A DNA stretch of 64,000 bases from Paenibacillus sp. 598K (GCF_003851045.1 NZ_BFBX01000016.1:1506-65505); one strand, 5' to 3'; numbered from the stretch's first letter, positions 5,307-15,421 are shown. Made by a program: numbers and translations. Notes: generated from the sequence alone by a model not told the origin.

Positions 5307-8294
5307 CTACACCTCCAAGATTGACGCGGACACCTTAACGGCGCCGGCCACGGATGAATTGACAATGACTCTTATCGCTGCGGCCGTCGTGTTGATGAAT
5401 ACCGGCACCAGTGAATATGACCCTGTTGCGAAACTCTTTGTATCGACGATGAACGTCGTTTGTGCGCCGCCCGAATCCGTATAAGTTACAGCAACTTTTA
5501 GCACCGTCGTGGCCGTCACTCGTACATAAACATTAACTAACCGGTTGCCTTGCGTCGTTGGCGTATAGGTCAACGCCGTTGCGTCTGTCGATGCGGACGC
5601 CACGTTGTATTCGACTATATTGCCCGCTTTGCTGACCAGCGTCGTACTGGAGACCGTGAACGGTGCACCGCTGCCTGTGATTGTCAGCGCTGGAGCAGAT
5701 ATCGTCCCGGTAAAAAAGGCGTCGTTGTTAGGGGCGAGCCGCAGCGCTGCAGCCCCATCGTTTAGACTTGCCCCACCCGTAGCAAAATTTAGATAGCCTG
5801 ATGAGGATCGAGACCTGATATAACTTGCTCCTGCTCGGGTAAAAAACTGTTCGTTGCCATCTGGCGCGATTCCCCAGTTGCCTACCGTTCCAGCGGATGT
5901 GATGCTTGCGACGGTCAGCCCTGCAAAGCTCGGGCTTGCTGTCGTCCGCAAGTCTTGGTTAATGTGGTAACCATCTACCGTATCTGCATCCAGGCCGCTT
6001 CCCGATCCCATCGCTCGTGCATCCCAAACTCTAAACCAGGCTCCCCAATCTGAACCATAACGGTTTCGAGTCCATGTCCTTGCATTGTTTATCTGATATT
6101 CCGTCAGCGTTTGTTTGCTGCCTGCATGTATTTCAACGAACAAAGAAAAAGCATAGTTTGTCGGGCAGTTAGTAAGGGTCTGAGCCGTAGCACTTGCGCC
6201 GCAATGGTAGAAACCAGCCGTTGTTATGTTATTAAGGTCGGTGTTTGCCGCTATGGCTTGGGGACGCATAATAAAGTCGGTTGCGTGATACCCATCCAAC
6301 ATGTCGGCGTTAAGGTTGCTGACCAGCGTAGTACTCACCACGACTAGCGGAGCTTGTCCAGTCGCCTGGCTAGAGATAAACCGTGTGGCACCTGCATTGC
6401 CTTCTACGTCGAGTTCGTGTTGAGGACTGATTTTCCTTACGCCTAGTCTGCCATTAGGTAATATGTGTATGCCGTTTGATGTCGACCATGGACTCGCTCC
6501 GTACCCCAAATACAACCTTTGGGTCGATTCGCCGGTCCCGAACAAACCTACGCCAGCTATTCTAGTACCGGTAGTGTCTTCCAAAAAACTTGCGCCGCGC
6601 GCCCACGATCCAGGCGTTCCGCTATTATTAGGAACTCTCTGATTGTAGCCGCCTGTTGCAGCGTTAAGATTTAAACCTGCAAATGTGGGACTTGCCCCAC
6701 TACGCACGTCTTGATTAATGTTAGCTGCAGTGATGCTTCCTGCAAATGCGGCGTTGCCATTTGAACGCGTAATTGTCAATGCTCTGCCTGCGGTGCCATT
6801 GTCGCCATAATGATAAACGGCAAAGTCAGAACCTGCATTCGAGCCCGTTTCCTCGTTTTGAAACCCTATCCCCCAACGGAGGGCATCGTCGCTATTACGC
6901 AAAATTTGATGTAATGCCCCGCCCGATGTTCCTGTTCTCGAAGAAGAGTAAGTTCGTGCAAATAAATCGCCATCATCGTTCCTTCTGGCTACGGTGTTTC
7001 CGTCTTTCGCAGAAGAGGCGTGGTACCCATCTAACATATCGGCATTCAGGTTCGTGACTACGGTTGTGGAAGATACCGCAAAAGGTGATGTGCCTGTTGC
7101 TATACTTGATGTGAACCGTCTTGCCCATACATCGCCATTTGTATTTCTCGCCATTAGTGTTGAGGCCGTGGCAGATTCGGAGACGTGATACCCGTCCACC
7201 ATATCGGCGTTTAGATTGGCCACCACGGTTGTAGAATTAACATACAAGGGCGGGGTCCCTGTCGCGACTGACGAGGCGTAGGAGTTGGCATGTACGTCCC
7301 CAGCCGCATTACGTGCGACTACTGTATTTCCTGCGGAAGCCCCGGAAACGGCGTGTAAACCGTCCAACAGATCAGCGTTAAGATTGCCCACTAGCGTACT
7401 ACTCAACACATTTAGCGGTGCTGTCCCCTGGGCAACATCAGAATAATATGCCTTAGCTACAATGTTGCCGGAGGCGGTCCGAGCTGCAACGGTGTTGGCC
7501 GTGCTGTTGTTTGCGGCGTGGTATCCGTCCAGCATATCGACGTTCAGGTTGGTTACTAGCGTCGGGCTGGCGATGACAAACGGCGGATAAGAGGAGTCAA
7601 TTGTCGATATGAGCTGACCCGATACCTCAGTGCTGCTGCGCCAGTTGGTGCCCAACTTAATCTTTCCTGTCCCCCCGACCCCAAATACAAGGTCGCCATC
7701 GTCGAGCTGATTGTGAAAGGTAAATGTGCGGCTGCCTCCCCCTACATAACCAAAATACGCTCCGCGTGTATTTTGGTCGGAGGCCAGCGGGTAAAAGCCT
7801 AAATAGACATGATTGGCCGTGCCGCCTTTAAGCAGCAAGGACTCCCCCTCATTGGCAGGCCGTAGCACCGTCCGGCCAATCGTAGCAGCAGCAAACGTCG
7901 GATTGGCCGACGTCCGTACATCCTGATTGACGCGTCCGGCCGCCGTGTTCCAGGTCGACTTTTCAGCGTCGGTCGCAAAGCGATTGCTTGCGTCCTGGAC
8001 AATCATGCTCGCCGGATGTGTCGCCGGATGCGTGTAGTTGTTCGCCCCGGCGGCGATCCCGCCGAGCTTGGTTTTCTCGGCCGTGGTGTAGTCCTCGGTC
8101 GAGAGCTGTTTCCCGTCCACCTTTTCGACGGCCTTGGTCTGCAGCTCCTTGATGGAGCGCCACACCTTGTTGAAAAACCAGTTGAGCCAGGCAGCAGGCG
8201 GCTTGTCATTGACCTGCCATCCCTCCGTCCGCTTGGACGCTGGCGGCTCGATCCCTTCCGCCTGCCACTCTGGCGGCTGTTGATCAAATGCCAT
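5307..8294 (-). CDS. Large tail-fibre protein with internal repeats
   Basis: 995 residues. The N-terminus (WQVNDKPPAAWLNWFFNKVW) and the THPATHPASMI segment are typical of phage fibre proteins attached to a baseplate. Six copies of a motif close to NLNADMLDGYHA occur near residues 250, 305, 360, 415, 660 and 767. Three copies of a NQDVR..ASPTFAG motif occur near 115, 525 and 775. Such repeats form triple-stranded beta-helical shafts. The C-terminal about 110 residues are a different, unrecognised domain, presumably the tip. Adsorption is the likely role. Confidence 0.88.
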   Translation of the reverse strand: MAFDQQPPEWQAEGIEPPASKRTEGWQVNDKPPAAWLNWFFNKVWRSIKELQTKAVEKVDGKQLSTEDYTTAEKTKLGGIAAGANNYTHPATHPASMIVQDASNRFATDAEKSTWNTAAGRVNQDVRTSANPTFAAATIGRTVLRPANEGESLLLKGGTANHVYLGFYPLASDQNTRGAYFGYVGGGSRTFTFHNQLDDGDLVFGVGGTGKIKLGTNWRSSTEVSGQLISTIDSSYPPFVIASPTLVTNLNVDMLDGYHAANNSTANTVAARTASGNIVAKAYYSDVAQGTAPLNVLSSTLVGNLNADLLDGLHAVSGASAGNTVVARNAAGDVHANSYASSVATGTPPLYVNSTTVVANLNADMVDGYHVSESATASTLMARNTNGDVWARRFTSSIATGTSPFAVSSTTVVTNLNADMLDGYHASSAKDGNTVARRNDDGDLFARTYSSSRTGTSGGALHQILRNSDDALRWGIGFQNEETGSNAGSDFAVYHYGDNGTAGRALTITRSNGNAAFAGSITAANINQDVRSGASPTFAGLNLNAATGGYNQRVPNNSGTPGSWARGASFLEDTTGTRIAGVGLFGTGESTQRLYLGYGASPWSTSNGIHILPNGRLGVRKISPQHELDVEGNAGATRFISSQATGQAPLVVVSTTLVSNLNADMLDGYHATDFIMRPQAIAANTDLNNITTAGFYHCGASATAQTLTNCPTNYAFSLFVEIHAGSKQTLTEYQINNARTWTRNRYGSDWGAWFRVWDARAMGSGSGLDADTVDGYHINQDLRTTASPSFAGLTVASITSAGTVGNWGIAPDGNEQFFTRAGASYIRSRSSSGYLNFATGGASLNDGAAALRLAPNNDAFFTGTISAPALTITGSGAPFTVSSTTLVSKAGNIVEYNVASASTDATALTYTPTTQGNRLVNVYVRVTATTVLKVAVTYTDSGGAQTTFIVDTKSFATGSYSLVPVFINTTAAAIRVIVNSSVAGAVKVSASILEV

Positions 8295-8306
8295 GATATC
8301 TCCCTC

Positions 8307-8948
8307 CTAGATGGGCAATGGATAATCGTCGCCCGGCTCGTAGATTGTCCCCAGCTCGCCGCCGGTCGTCATCGCTGGATCGGCCAGGCCGTGCGGCCCG
8401 CTCTCCAACACGTCATACTGCGAGGACAGGGCAAACGTCCCGGCTAGCTCGATCTGTGCCACCCGGACGCCCGCCGCTACCGTCTTTTGGATGATCCGAG
8501 CAAACTGTATCGGCGACATGCCGACCTCGTTCAAGCGCCGCACCGGGACGCGGATCAGGTTAATTGCGGCTGGCTCTGGCTCCAGCGGATCAGCAAACTT
8601 TTCGACAATTCGAATGTCGCTATAGTCGCAATCAAGCGCGATAGCCAGCACCCGTATAATCGTGTTGACGTCTGTCTTGGACAGGTTGCGTGCGATCTTG
8701 GACTTAAGCAGCACTCGGTAAACCTCGTCGGTCGCTGCCCCGCGCGGCTGCACGATGTTCGTCCCGATCCGGTCAAGCGTCGTCCCTTGGGCGGCGTCGA
8801 TGTCGCGCCACTCTCGCACGCGCTCCAGTGTCTCGTCGAGCTGCGCGAGCTGGCCGTGTAAAATGCCGATCAGCTTACCCAGGTTGCTGGTTGGTGACTT
8901 GTTGTAAGCGTCAGAAAAGCGTCGCAGCATGTCCTTGACGCTATACAT
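8307..8948 (-). CDS. Baseplate wedge protein (gpI-like)
   Basis: 213 residues from ATG 8948, overlapping the stop of the baseplate J gene by 8 bases. The N-terminus (LGKLIGILHGQLAQLDETL, then WRDIDAAQGTTLDRIGTNI) is typical of DUF2612/gpI-like proteins that sit between gpJ and the fibres in contractile tails. A longer frame to 9011 would overlap gpJ further and lacks support. Confidence 0.78.
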   Translation of the reverse strand: MYSVKDMLRRFSDAYNKSPTSNLGKLIGILHGQLAQLDETLERVREWRDIDAAQGTTLDRIGTNIVQPRGAATDEVYRVLLKSKIARNLSKTDVNTIIRVLAIALDCDYSDIRIVEKFADPLEPEPAAINLIRVPVRRLNEVGMSPIQFARIIQKTVAAGVRVAQIELAGTFALSSQYDVLESGPHGLADPAMTTGGELGTIYEPGDDYPLPI

Positions 8949-10113
8949 GGCTGCTCGCCTCAATATCGACGGCGCGCGTCCGAGCGACCTCGTGCGGCGC
9001 GATGGACACATTACCCATCGCCATACTGCCGGACGTCTTACCGACGCGCAGCGTCATGTCCTCGACGCCCTCAACGGCATAGACCGCCGCAACCAATCGT
9101 GTATAGACGACCGGCGCACCCATCGACAGGCCGTTGTAATACGTCCCGGCCGCATCCTCACCGCCGATATAGCGGATGATCGCCGCTCTGACCTGCTCGT
9201 CGCCGTCGATCGGGTACTGTGCGTTGCGCGTGACCTCGACCTCGACCAGCATCGCGACCTCGGCCGCGCGGGAAAACTTGACCGTGTGCGGTTGACCGCC
9301 CAGGTCCGTCACCTGTACGCTGATCGCTCCATACGGCTCGATGCCCCCCGACTTGACGCTAAAGATCGTATCGGCAATCTCTTGATCCTCACCGCCCAAT
9401 ACAAACGCCTCGAATGACTTCGGCGGGCGTCCGGCGTCCGGCGTCATACCGTAGTTTTCGAGGATCGTTGCCGCCCGGATCGACGGCAGCCGCAGCAGCG
9501 CGCCGCGCAGGGCGTCGACAGAGGCCGCGCCCCCGCCAGCGACGGACAGATCGAACCGCTGCCGAAACTCGGCGTCTGTCTCCTTCTCACGGCCGCCAGT
9601 GACGGCCGTTGCATTGTTGACAGTAAGGATATCCGGCACGGGATTGACGAGGATCGTGATTGTCCCAGCCGCCACATTGCCCGATGCTCCCGCCTCTAGC
9701 GCCTCGATCGGCACTGTCGCCGTGCCATCCTCCAGCTCGACGGCGGTCGTCGTCTCATACTCTATGCCTAGCCGAGTCGTAACCCGCGTCCCCGCTGGGA
9801 CGATATAGCCCGGCGTGCCGGTGATCGTCAGCAGCCCGGACGCCCATTGCGCCTGTGTTCGGGTAATCCCAACCTGCGGCCCGAGCCGGTCGAGGTTGTT
9901 ACCGGTCGCGGTCGGGATGTAGCCACTGTTATAGACATCCTCGGCATTGCTCCAGCTCATCGCAAGGAACCACGCGAAGATACGCAGGATGATGCCGAGC
10001 GGCGAGCGAACCGACGTATTGACCGTGTCGCCGAATGCCTCCCGCGCCTTGTCCTCCATCTGTGACAGGAGGTCGTCGAAGCGCAGCCGCTTAAAGCCTC
10101 TGCTATCCAACAA
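8941..10113 (-). CDS. Baseplate J/gp47-like protein
   Basis: 390 residues. The segment after residue 60 (GYIPTATGNNLDRLGPQVG), the later PAGTRVTT and the TGGREKETDAEFRQR region are hallmarks of baseplate J proteins, which form the wedge ring of contractile tails. Its 5' end overlaps the gpW/gp25-like gene by 11 bases; its 3' end overlaps the gpI-like gene by 8. Confidence 0.92.
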   Translation of the reverse strand: MLDSRGFKRLRFDDLLSQMEDKAREAFGDTVNTSVRSPLGIILRIFAWFLAMSWSNAEDVYNSGYIPTATGNNLDRLGPQVGITRTQAQWASGLLTITGTPGYIVPAGTRVTTRLGIEYETTTAVELEDGTATVPIEALEAGASGNVAAGTITILVNPVPDILTVNNATAVTGGREKETDAEFRQRFDLSVAGGGAASVDALRGALLRLPSIRAATILENYGMTPDAGRPPKSFEAFVLGGEDQEIADTIFSVKSGGIEPYGAISVQVTDLGGQPHTVKFSRAAEVAMLVEVEVTRNAQYPIDGDEQVRAAIIRYIGGEDAAGTYYNGLSMGAPVVYTRLVAAVYAVEGVEDMTLRVGKTSGSMAMGNVSIAPHEVARTRAVDIEASSHV

Positions 10114-10468
10114 CGGTCTCCACCCCCTCGATCGTGATAATGTCGCCGTTGATCGCGCTCGCCGTCACATGGACCTTCGCCGTCCGCTCTGCCCGGTCAA
10201 AGACCACGGTCACCTCGTCGACGGTCTGGATGCGCGGCTCCTGCAGGAGCGCGGCGGCGATCGCATCCCGGTACGACTCCCCGGAAACGTCCTTGCCGAT
10301 GATCGCATCAAAGTCCAGGCCATGCACCGGGTCCAAAAACCACTCCCCGGCCCGCGTGCCGAGCGTCAGCCGACAGCCTTGGGCGATCTCCTCCGGGCCG
10401 GACACGGTCTGCAGCTCACCATCGAGCAGGACCAGGTCGCCGAATGCGTCTACTCGGAGAGCGAACAT
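10103..10468 (-). CDS. Baseplate protein, gpW/gp25-like (XkdS type)
   Basis: 121 residues with the pattern EEIAQGCRLTLGTRAGEWFLDPVHGLDF, split as EEIAQ, then TRAGEWFLDPVHGLDF, characteristic of DUF2634/XkdS and gp25-like wedge proteins. It overlaps the neighbouring baseplate genes on both sides, showing tight packing of the baseplate operon. Confidence 0.85.
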   Translation of the reverse strand: MFALRVDAFGDLVLLDGELQTVSGPEEIAQGCRLTLGTRAGEWFLDPVHGLDFDAIIGKDVSGESYRDAIAAALLQEPRIQTVDEVTVVFDRAERTAKVHVTASAINGDIITIEGVETVVG

Positions 10469-10869
10469 GGCAGCACCCCCACAATGACCGCATCGTTACG
10501 ACTGTGCCGTCGGCCCGTATCCGGCGCGGCCACCTGGCCGGATAGCGTGTTTTTGATCTCAGCATCGGCGCAGACGACAAAGACGACGTCGCCGCGCTGC
10601 AGCTTGGGCCGCATCGTCGTCTCGACTGGATAGGTGCTGCTGCCGAGCTGCAGCGTAAAGCTCACCTTTTGGCCGAGCGTCGGCACGCCCAGGAGCTGCG
10701 CTGGTTGATCGCCCGTCAGCTTCAGCAGCGGCTGCACGTCGGCGAGCAGCGTTGTCTCGTCAAAGGCGACCACCTTGCACGGGAGGGCGACGTTCAGGCG
10801 GTCGGCCTGCTGGCCGCCCTGGCCGCCGAGTAGCCGGGAGAGCGTCCCGGCCGGATTGACTCCGCTCAT
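10450..10869 (-). CDS. Baseplate spike protein, Gp138 N-terminal-like
   Basis: 139 residues with an OB-like beta-rich pattern (LPCKVVAFDETTLLADVQPL, then GDVVFVVCADAEI), as in Gp138 N-terminal-domain baseplate spike proteins. No long beta-helical C-terminus is present, so the spike would be short. The position between hub and gp25-like genes supports a spike role. Confidence 0.68.
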   Translation of the reverse strand: MSGVNPAGTLSRLLGGQGGQQADRLNVALPCKVVAFDETTLLADVQPLLKLTGDQPAQLLGVPTLGQKVSFTLQLGSSTYPVETTMRPKLQRGDVVFVVCADAEIKNTLSGQVAAPDTGRRHSRNDAVIVGVLPCSLSE

Positions 10870-11660
10870 ATAATCGCCTCCACCTCTGTTAAAAAGTCTC
10901 CGGTATTGCTAAAGGTATGGCTGCCGCTGCGGACATGCAGCTTGCCGGACCATTCGCGGCTCGTCAGGTTAATGACTGATCCCGTCGTGAGTCGGCGCTG
11001 CAACTGCGCCTGCAGCCGATAGCCTTGTAGCCCGCCGTCGCTAAAATACTCCGGACTGCCGATCAGGCCCGTGTCCGGCGACAGGTTAAAGACGGCGTCG
11101 GCTCCGCTGCGCAGGCTACGCACGTAAAGCTTGCCCTGGTTAATGTAACAGGACGTGCCGCAGTCCTTGCAGACGTCGGCGATGATGTCCGTCACCTTTC
11201 CCTTGGCCGAGTACCCATCTTGATAGCGGTAGTCTCGGTTGAGCTGCATCTGTGCGACCGGCAGGCCGATGTACGTCGCCATCTGCTTAATGATCGCGCT
11301 GGCCAGCGTGTTTTTGGCGTAAGCAATCTCTTTGACCTCGCGTTTGGACAGATCCTCGCTATCCATGACGTAGATCGTCGTAATCTTGTCGACGCCCTCC
11401 CAGCGCGTGCGGACTGACGAGATACGGCCGTGCAGGATAACGCCGACGTCGCCGGTGTAGCCTGCATTAACCATCAGCACCTCATTGCGCTTGATGTTGT
11501 TAATCGTCGTCTGCGCCAGGTTGTACAGTTGCAGCTCCGACTCGTTGGGCAGGGGGTCCGCGTCAAAGGGGACGGTACCACTCATCCCAAACTTGCCGAG
11601 GCTAAACGACATGTTGGCCGTCATGATCTCGACGGCCCGGCCGAAGTTTTTATAGCTCAC
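10866..11660 (-). CDS. Tail hub protein (gpD/XkdQ-like)
   Basis: 264 residues. The FDADPLPNESELQLYNLAQ region, the GRISSVRTRWEGVDKITTIYV strand pattern (here split) and the YSAKGKVTDIIADVCKDCGT segment are typical of hub proteins of the gpD/gp27 group in small myoviruses. The stop overlaps the spike start by 4 bases (ATGA type). Confidence 0.72.
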   Translation of the reverse strand: MSYKNFGRAVEIMTANMSFSLGKFGMSGTVPFDADPLPNESELQLYNLAQTTINNIKRNEVLMVNAGYTGDVGVILHGRISSVRTRWEGVDKITTIYVMDSEDLSKREVKEIAYAKNTLASAIIKQMATYIGLPVAQMQLNRDYRYQDGYSAKGKVTDIIADVCKDCGTSCYINQGKLYVRSLRSGADAVFNLSPDTGLIGSPEYFSDGGLQGYRLQAQLQRRLTTGSVINLTSREWSGKLHVRSGSHTFSNTGDFLTEVEAII

Positions 11661-11979
11661 CGTCCGCTCCCTCCCGATCTACGACATAAAGGAAGACGCT
11701 CACGCCGAGCGTCTCCCAGGTTACCGCCGTGCTGCTTTCTGACTCGTCGAAGGGAACGAGCGCGAGCTTTGGGAAACGATGATCGTAGATGTCCCAAAAC
11801 ATCGTTTGCCCGTAGACGAGCTTTTCCCCGTAGGCCAGCACCTCCCCGTCACGGGATAGGTCGATGGTAAAAAAATCGTGGTCGGGGTTGTAATGGACTT
11901 CGAAGGTAAATGGCTCGTCGGCGATCGAGATGTCGAAGCGGTACGGGACCAGCTCCTTTTCGATTTCGATGTATTCCAC
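11650..11979 (-). CDS. Baseplate plug-like protein
   Basis: 109 residues, nearly all beta (YRFDISIADEPFTFEVHYNP, then DHDFFTIDLSRDGEVLAYGE). It closely resembles the baseplate plug proteins that close the hub in small contractile phages such as Pam3. It overlaps the hub gene by 11 bases. Confidence 0.72.
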   Translation of the reverse strand: MEYIEIEKELVPYRFDISIADEPFTFEVHYNPDHDFFTIDLSRDGEVLAYGEKLVYGQTMFWDIYDHRFPKLALVPFDESESSTAVTWETLGVSVFLYVVDREGADGEL

Positions 11980-12507
11980 TTAGCTCCCTCCCCACTTGCT
12001 GCCTGCTTTAAACGTCACCTTCGGCGGCTTTTCCTTTTCCTTCTTGCCGCTGCCGGATTTCTTTTTGCTACCGCCAGCCTTTTTGTTGCTCTTGGTCTGC
12101 TTGGTGCCGCTGTTGACGATCGGCACCACTTGCGCTTTGACCGGCGGCGGCAGCGTCTCGGCATAGGCCGTTGTCGCTACCCGCACCTCGCGGAGCTCCA
12201 TCGTAAAGGTCATGCCGTTTGCGTGGGCATAATCATGTGTCGTGTCGAAAGCGGTAATCAGTCCCGTAAAGGCATTGCGACCAACATACTTGATTACCTG
12301 ACCCTTGTCCTTGACCGACAGGATGTAGGCCCGCACCTTGGCCGCATCTGGACCGGCGATGATGCCGGAGAGCGCCAGCGTGCGCGCCTGGGCCTGCACA
12401 TGGTCAATCAGGTTAATTCCCTTTTCGACCGGCTGCTCTGTGACGGCGACCGGGTAGGATGGGGACTCCGTCTCGACCGTTAGATAGTGATTATCCAGTA
12501 AGGCCAT
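11980..12507 (-). CDS. Baseplate/Dit-like adaptor with lysine-rich tail
   Basis: 175 residues. The N-terminal 115 residues (PVEKGINLIDHVQAQARTLA, then LSGII, and a YVGRNAFTGLITAFDTTHDY region) match the tube-to-baseplate adaptor that follows the tape measure gene in small myoviruses. The C-terminal 45 residues are extremely lysine-, serine- and glycine-rich and probably disordered. A LysM domain is not clearly visible. Confidence 0.7.
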   Translation of the reverse strand: MALLDNHYLTVETESPSYPVAVTEQPVEKGINLIDHVQAQARTLALSGIIAGPDAAKVRAYILSVKDKGQVIKYVGRNAFTGLITAFDTTHDYAHANGMTFTMELREVRVATTAYAETLPPPVKAQVVPIVNSGTKQTKSNKKAGGSKKKSGSGKKEKEKPPKVTFKAGSKWGGS

Positions 12508-15373
12508 CGATATCCACCCCCATTATGCGCGCCGCAGCCTCCAACATGTCCTGCATCTCTTGTCGGACGGCCGCCCGGATATCGGCAATCGTCTTGTCGT
12601 CGGCGTTGCCGTTGATGTTGATATTGATCTCCGGCGCAGTAAAGCTAACGTCACGGCTGCCGCTGCTGCGAGCTGGGGCCGACTCCGGCGTATATGGCCG
12701 CTCCTGCGGTCGCTGGCTCCGCTCTCGCCGACTATCATCAGCGCGAGGGATGCCGACGACGTCAACCTCGGCGATGACGGGCTGCACCGGCGCGATCTGC
12801 GGCATAACAGGCCACTCTCGCTCGGGCTGGCTCTCCTCGGCACGAGGGACGCCGATCTCGGCGGTGACAGGCTGCACCAGCACGATCTGCGGCATAGCAG
12901 GCCGCTCTCGCTCAGGTCGACCGTCGTCGATGCGATCTGCGCCAATTGACGTAACCTTGGGCATGCGCGGCCGCTCCTGGTACTGCCTATTTTCCTCGGC
13001 GGTAAGGACGCGCTCGCCTTTATGCAGCTCGGCAATAAATCCGTCATATGGGACATAGGAGAGACCTTTGGCATAACTCCCGTCCACTCCAGCCGCCCCG
13101 CTGACTGTGACCTCAGCTTCCGCCTTGCCGCCAAAAAAGCCCTTGACTCCATTGACAAAATTGGTGCCCATCTGCTCGACTTTGTCCATGAGCGCACCGG
13201 CCATGGAACCTATACCCTCAATTAGACCGTTAATGATGTCTCGGCCAACGTCGATAAGGCTGATCCCGGCAAAAAACTCGGCGACCTTGTCCCACATTTC
13301 CTTGACCTCGGTCCATAGATTGGTCCCGGCCGTCTTGATGCTCGTGACGATGCCATCCCAAATGCTCTTGACCTTGTTCCAGACCTCGGTCATCTTGGTT
13401 TGCGTCGCGTTGACAGCATTGGTCCACGCGCCGCTAATCGCGGACCAAACGGACGACGCCGCGTCGGATACCGTCGAGGTAATGCTGTTCCAGGTCGACT
13501 TAAGCCAATCCCACACCGCCGTAAATACGGTGATTGTGACCGACTTAATCTGATCCCAATACTTGATGACAAGTCCGATCAGCAGCCCGATCGGACCGAG
13601 AATGACCGCAAGCAGCACCACGCCCCATTTTTTCAAAAAATTCGTGACCGCGTTAAACGCCGTCACGAATGCTTTGGGTACCGTCACCCGGAAGAAGTTA
13701 ATGACGGCCATCGTGCCCTTTTTGACGCCCGCCCACATTTTGTTGATAAAGGCCCGGAACTTGTCCGACCGCTTGTAGGCAATGACGAGGGCGACGCCCA
13801 GCCCGACAAGAGCTGCGACGACGATACCGATCGGGTTTAGCGCCATGACAGCATTAAATGCGGCCTGTGCAATCGACCAGGCTTTTGTCGCTATGCTGGC
13901 TGCCTTGGTGACGGTCGTTATCGTCATGACGACGCCTTTATACGCAACAAAGGCCGCCGTCAGCGAGGCGACCAGGGGTAAAAAGCCCTCCCACTCCACA
14001 ACAGACTTGCCGACATCGGCAATCTTACGGCCAATCTCCTGGATGTGCGGCCATAGTGCGGTAACGGCCGCGACGAGCTTCGTGCCGATTAAGGTTGCGA
14101 TCGGCTCCAGGTCAGCCCATAACACCTTACCCTTATCGATCAGAGCGACAAAGGCGTTTACGGCCTGATTGACAAATTGTTTGATGTACGGCACGACAAT
14201 TTGCGCGACCAGGATTACTTTTTCAATGCCGCCTCCGATCGCCCCGCCTATGGCATTGCCCACGGTTTTGATCTGCGCCTGATTGTTGGACAGCCATTGT
14301 CCAAACCGATTAAGGTACGGCAGCAGCTTTTGCCCGATCGGGATCAGGATGCCCGTCTCGATCGAGCGGCGGAACATCGCCATTGCCTCGCCAGGCCGGT
14401 TAAACTTGACCTGGTTTAACTCCTCCATCGTGCCTTTGCTCATGTCGAATTGCTTGTCGACATAGCCCATCGCGGTAATGACATCTTTTTGAAGGTCCTC
14501 AAATTGCGTGCCGAACAGACCCACGGCCACCGTGTTTTGATGCACGGGGTCTGAGATATCCCCGATCATCTGCACGATGTCGGTAAATGCCTGCTTGGCC
14601 GCTGGCCCGCCCGCTGCAAAGGTTGACATCATCTTGTCAGCGTTGAGGCCCAACATCTCGAAGGCTTCGACCGCGCCTTTGTCACCGGCATCTTTTGAGC
14701 GGATGCCAAACTCCTTGACTGCGTCGGCTACCTTGTCCAAATTAAACGCGCCTTCCGCCGATCCGGCTGCCAGCGTGTCGAACATCTCGTCAGCGTTGAA
14801 GCCTAGCGTTTTAAACTGGAGCGAGTATTCATTAATTGTGTCGATCAGTTCGCCCGAAAAGTCGAGTCCCTTTTGCGTACCCTGAGCCATCAAATTAAAT
14901 GCCTGCTCTGAGGTGATGCCGAAGTTTTCGACCATCGTTTTGGCCGCGCGAACCGACTCATTGACCTCGATTCCGAACGCATCGCGCAGCAGCAGCGCGT
15001 GCTTGGTTGTGCGCTCTAGCTCGTCGCCCGTATCTCCTGTGATCTGCCGGACGCTGGCGATCGATGTCGCGAGATCGTTCCAATCCTTCCCAAAATTTTG
15101 GCTATAGAGGCCGGACGCGACTTCCCGCGTCGCCTCCATCTGAGCGGCTGTTTCCCCAGTCGCCATTTGTATTTGACCCATTGCGTTTTCGTAGTTGGTC
15201 GCCGTTGCAAGCCCGGCAGCGCCGATGCCGATCATCGCCGTCGTCGCTGCTGTGCCCAGGCCAATAACGCTCTTGGTCAGTTTGGCGACCTTACTATCGG
15301 CACTCTTAATGCCCTTGGAGTTAAATTTAAAGCCGACTGAGTACATCAGCGAGCCTATAATCCCGCCTGCCAT
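12491..15373 (-). CDS. Tail tape measure protein
   Basis: 960 residues, the longest tail protein after the fibre. The N-terminus (KFNSKGIKSADSKVAKLTKS) and the TGETAAQMEATREVASGLY region are the usual TP901-type tape measure domain. Hydrophobic stretches occur around 350-600 and helical repeats (W..I.....) around 610-700. The last 150 residues are proline/arginine-rich with a repeated E-R-P-x-M-P-Q-I pattern. Length sets the tail length. A terminator-like hairpin precedes the gene and may lower its expression. Confidence 0.92.
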   Translation of the reverse strand: MAGGIIGSLMYSVGFKFNSKGIKSADSKVAKLTKSVIGLGTAATTAMIGIGAAGLATATNYENAMGQIQMATGETAAQMEATREVASGLYSQNFGKDWNDLATSIASVRQITGDTGDELERTTKHALLLRDAFGIEVNESVRAAKTMVENFGITSEQAFNLMAQGTQKGLDFSGELIDTINEYSLQFKTLGFNADEMFDTLAAGSAEGAFNLDKVADAVKEFGIRSKDAGDKGAVEAFEMLGLNADKMMSTFAAGGPAAKQAFTDIVQMIGDISDPVHQNTVAVGLFGTQFEDLQKDVITAMGYVDKQFDMSKGTMEELNQVKFNRPGEAMAMFRRSIETGILIPIGQKLLPYLNRFGQWLSNNQAQIKTVGNAIGGAIGGGIEKVILVAQIVVPYIKQFVNQAVNAFVALIDKGKVLWADLEPIATLIGTKLVAAVTALWPHIQEIGRKIADVGKSVVEWEGFLPLVASLTAAFVAYKGVVMTITTVTKAASIATKAWSIAQAAFNAVMALNPIGIVVAALVGLGVALVIAYKRSDKFRAFINKMWAGVKKGTMAVINFFRVTVPKAFVTAFNAVTNFLKKWGVVLLAVILGPIGLLIGLVIKYWDQIKSVTITVFTAVWDWLKSTWNSITSTVSDAASSVWSAISGAWTNAVNATQTKMTEVWNKVKSIWDGIVTSIKTAGTNLWTEVKEMWDKVAEFFAGISLIDVGRDIINGLIEGIGSMAGALMDKVEQMGTNFVNGVKGFFGGKAEAEVTVSGAAGVDGSYAKGLSYVPYDGFIAELHKGERVLTAEENRQYQERPRMPKVTSIGADRIDDGRPERERPAMPQIVLVQPVTAEIGVPRAEESQPEREWPVMPQIAPVQPVIAEVDVVGIPRADDSRRERSQRPQERPYTPESAPARSSGSRDVSFTAPEINININGNADDKTIADIRAAVRQEMQDMLEAAARIMGVDIDGLTG

Positions 15374-15389
15374 GATGCCTCCTTTCTCG

Positions 15390-15420
15390 CAAAAAAAGAG
15401 AGGCGGCCAAAGGGCCGCCC
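15390..15420 (-). terminator. Hairpin with T run before tape measure gene
   Basis: On the minus strand GGGCGGCC-CTTT-GGCCGCC is followed by TCTCTTTTTTT. It lies between the chaperone genes and the tape measure gene, so it would attenuate rather than end the operon. Confidence 0.78.
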
Positions 15421-15421
15421 G

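Noticed and set aside
5960..7620. Regular repeats suggesting a CRISPR array
   Set aside because: The repeats are protein-coding tail-fibre motifs with diverged DNA and no uniform spacers.
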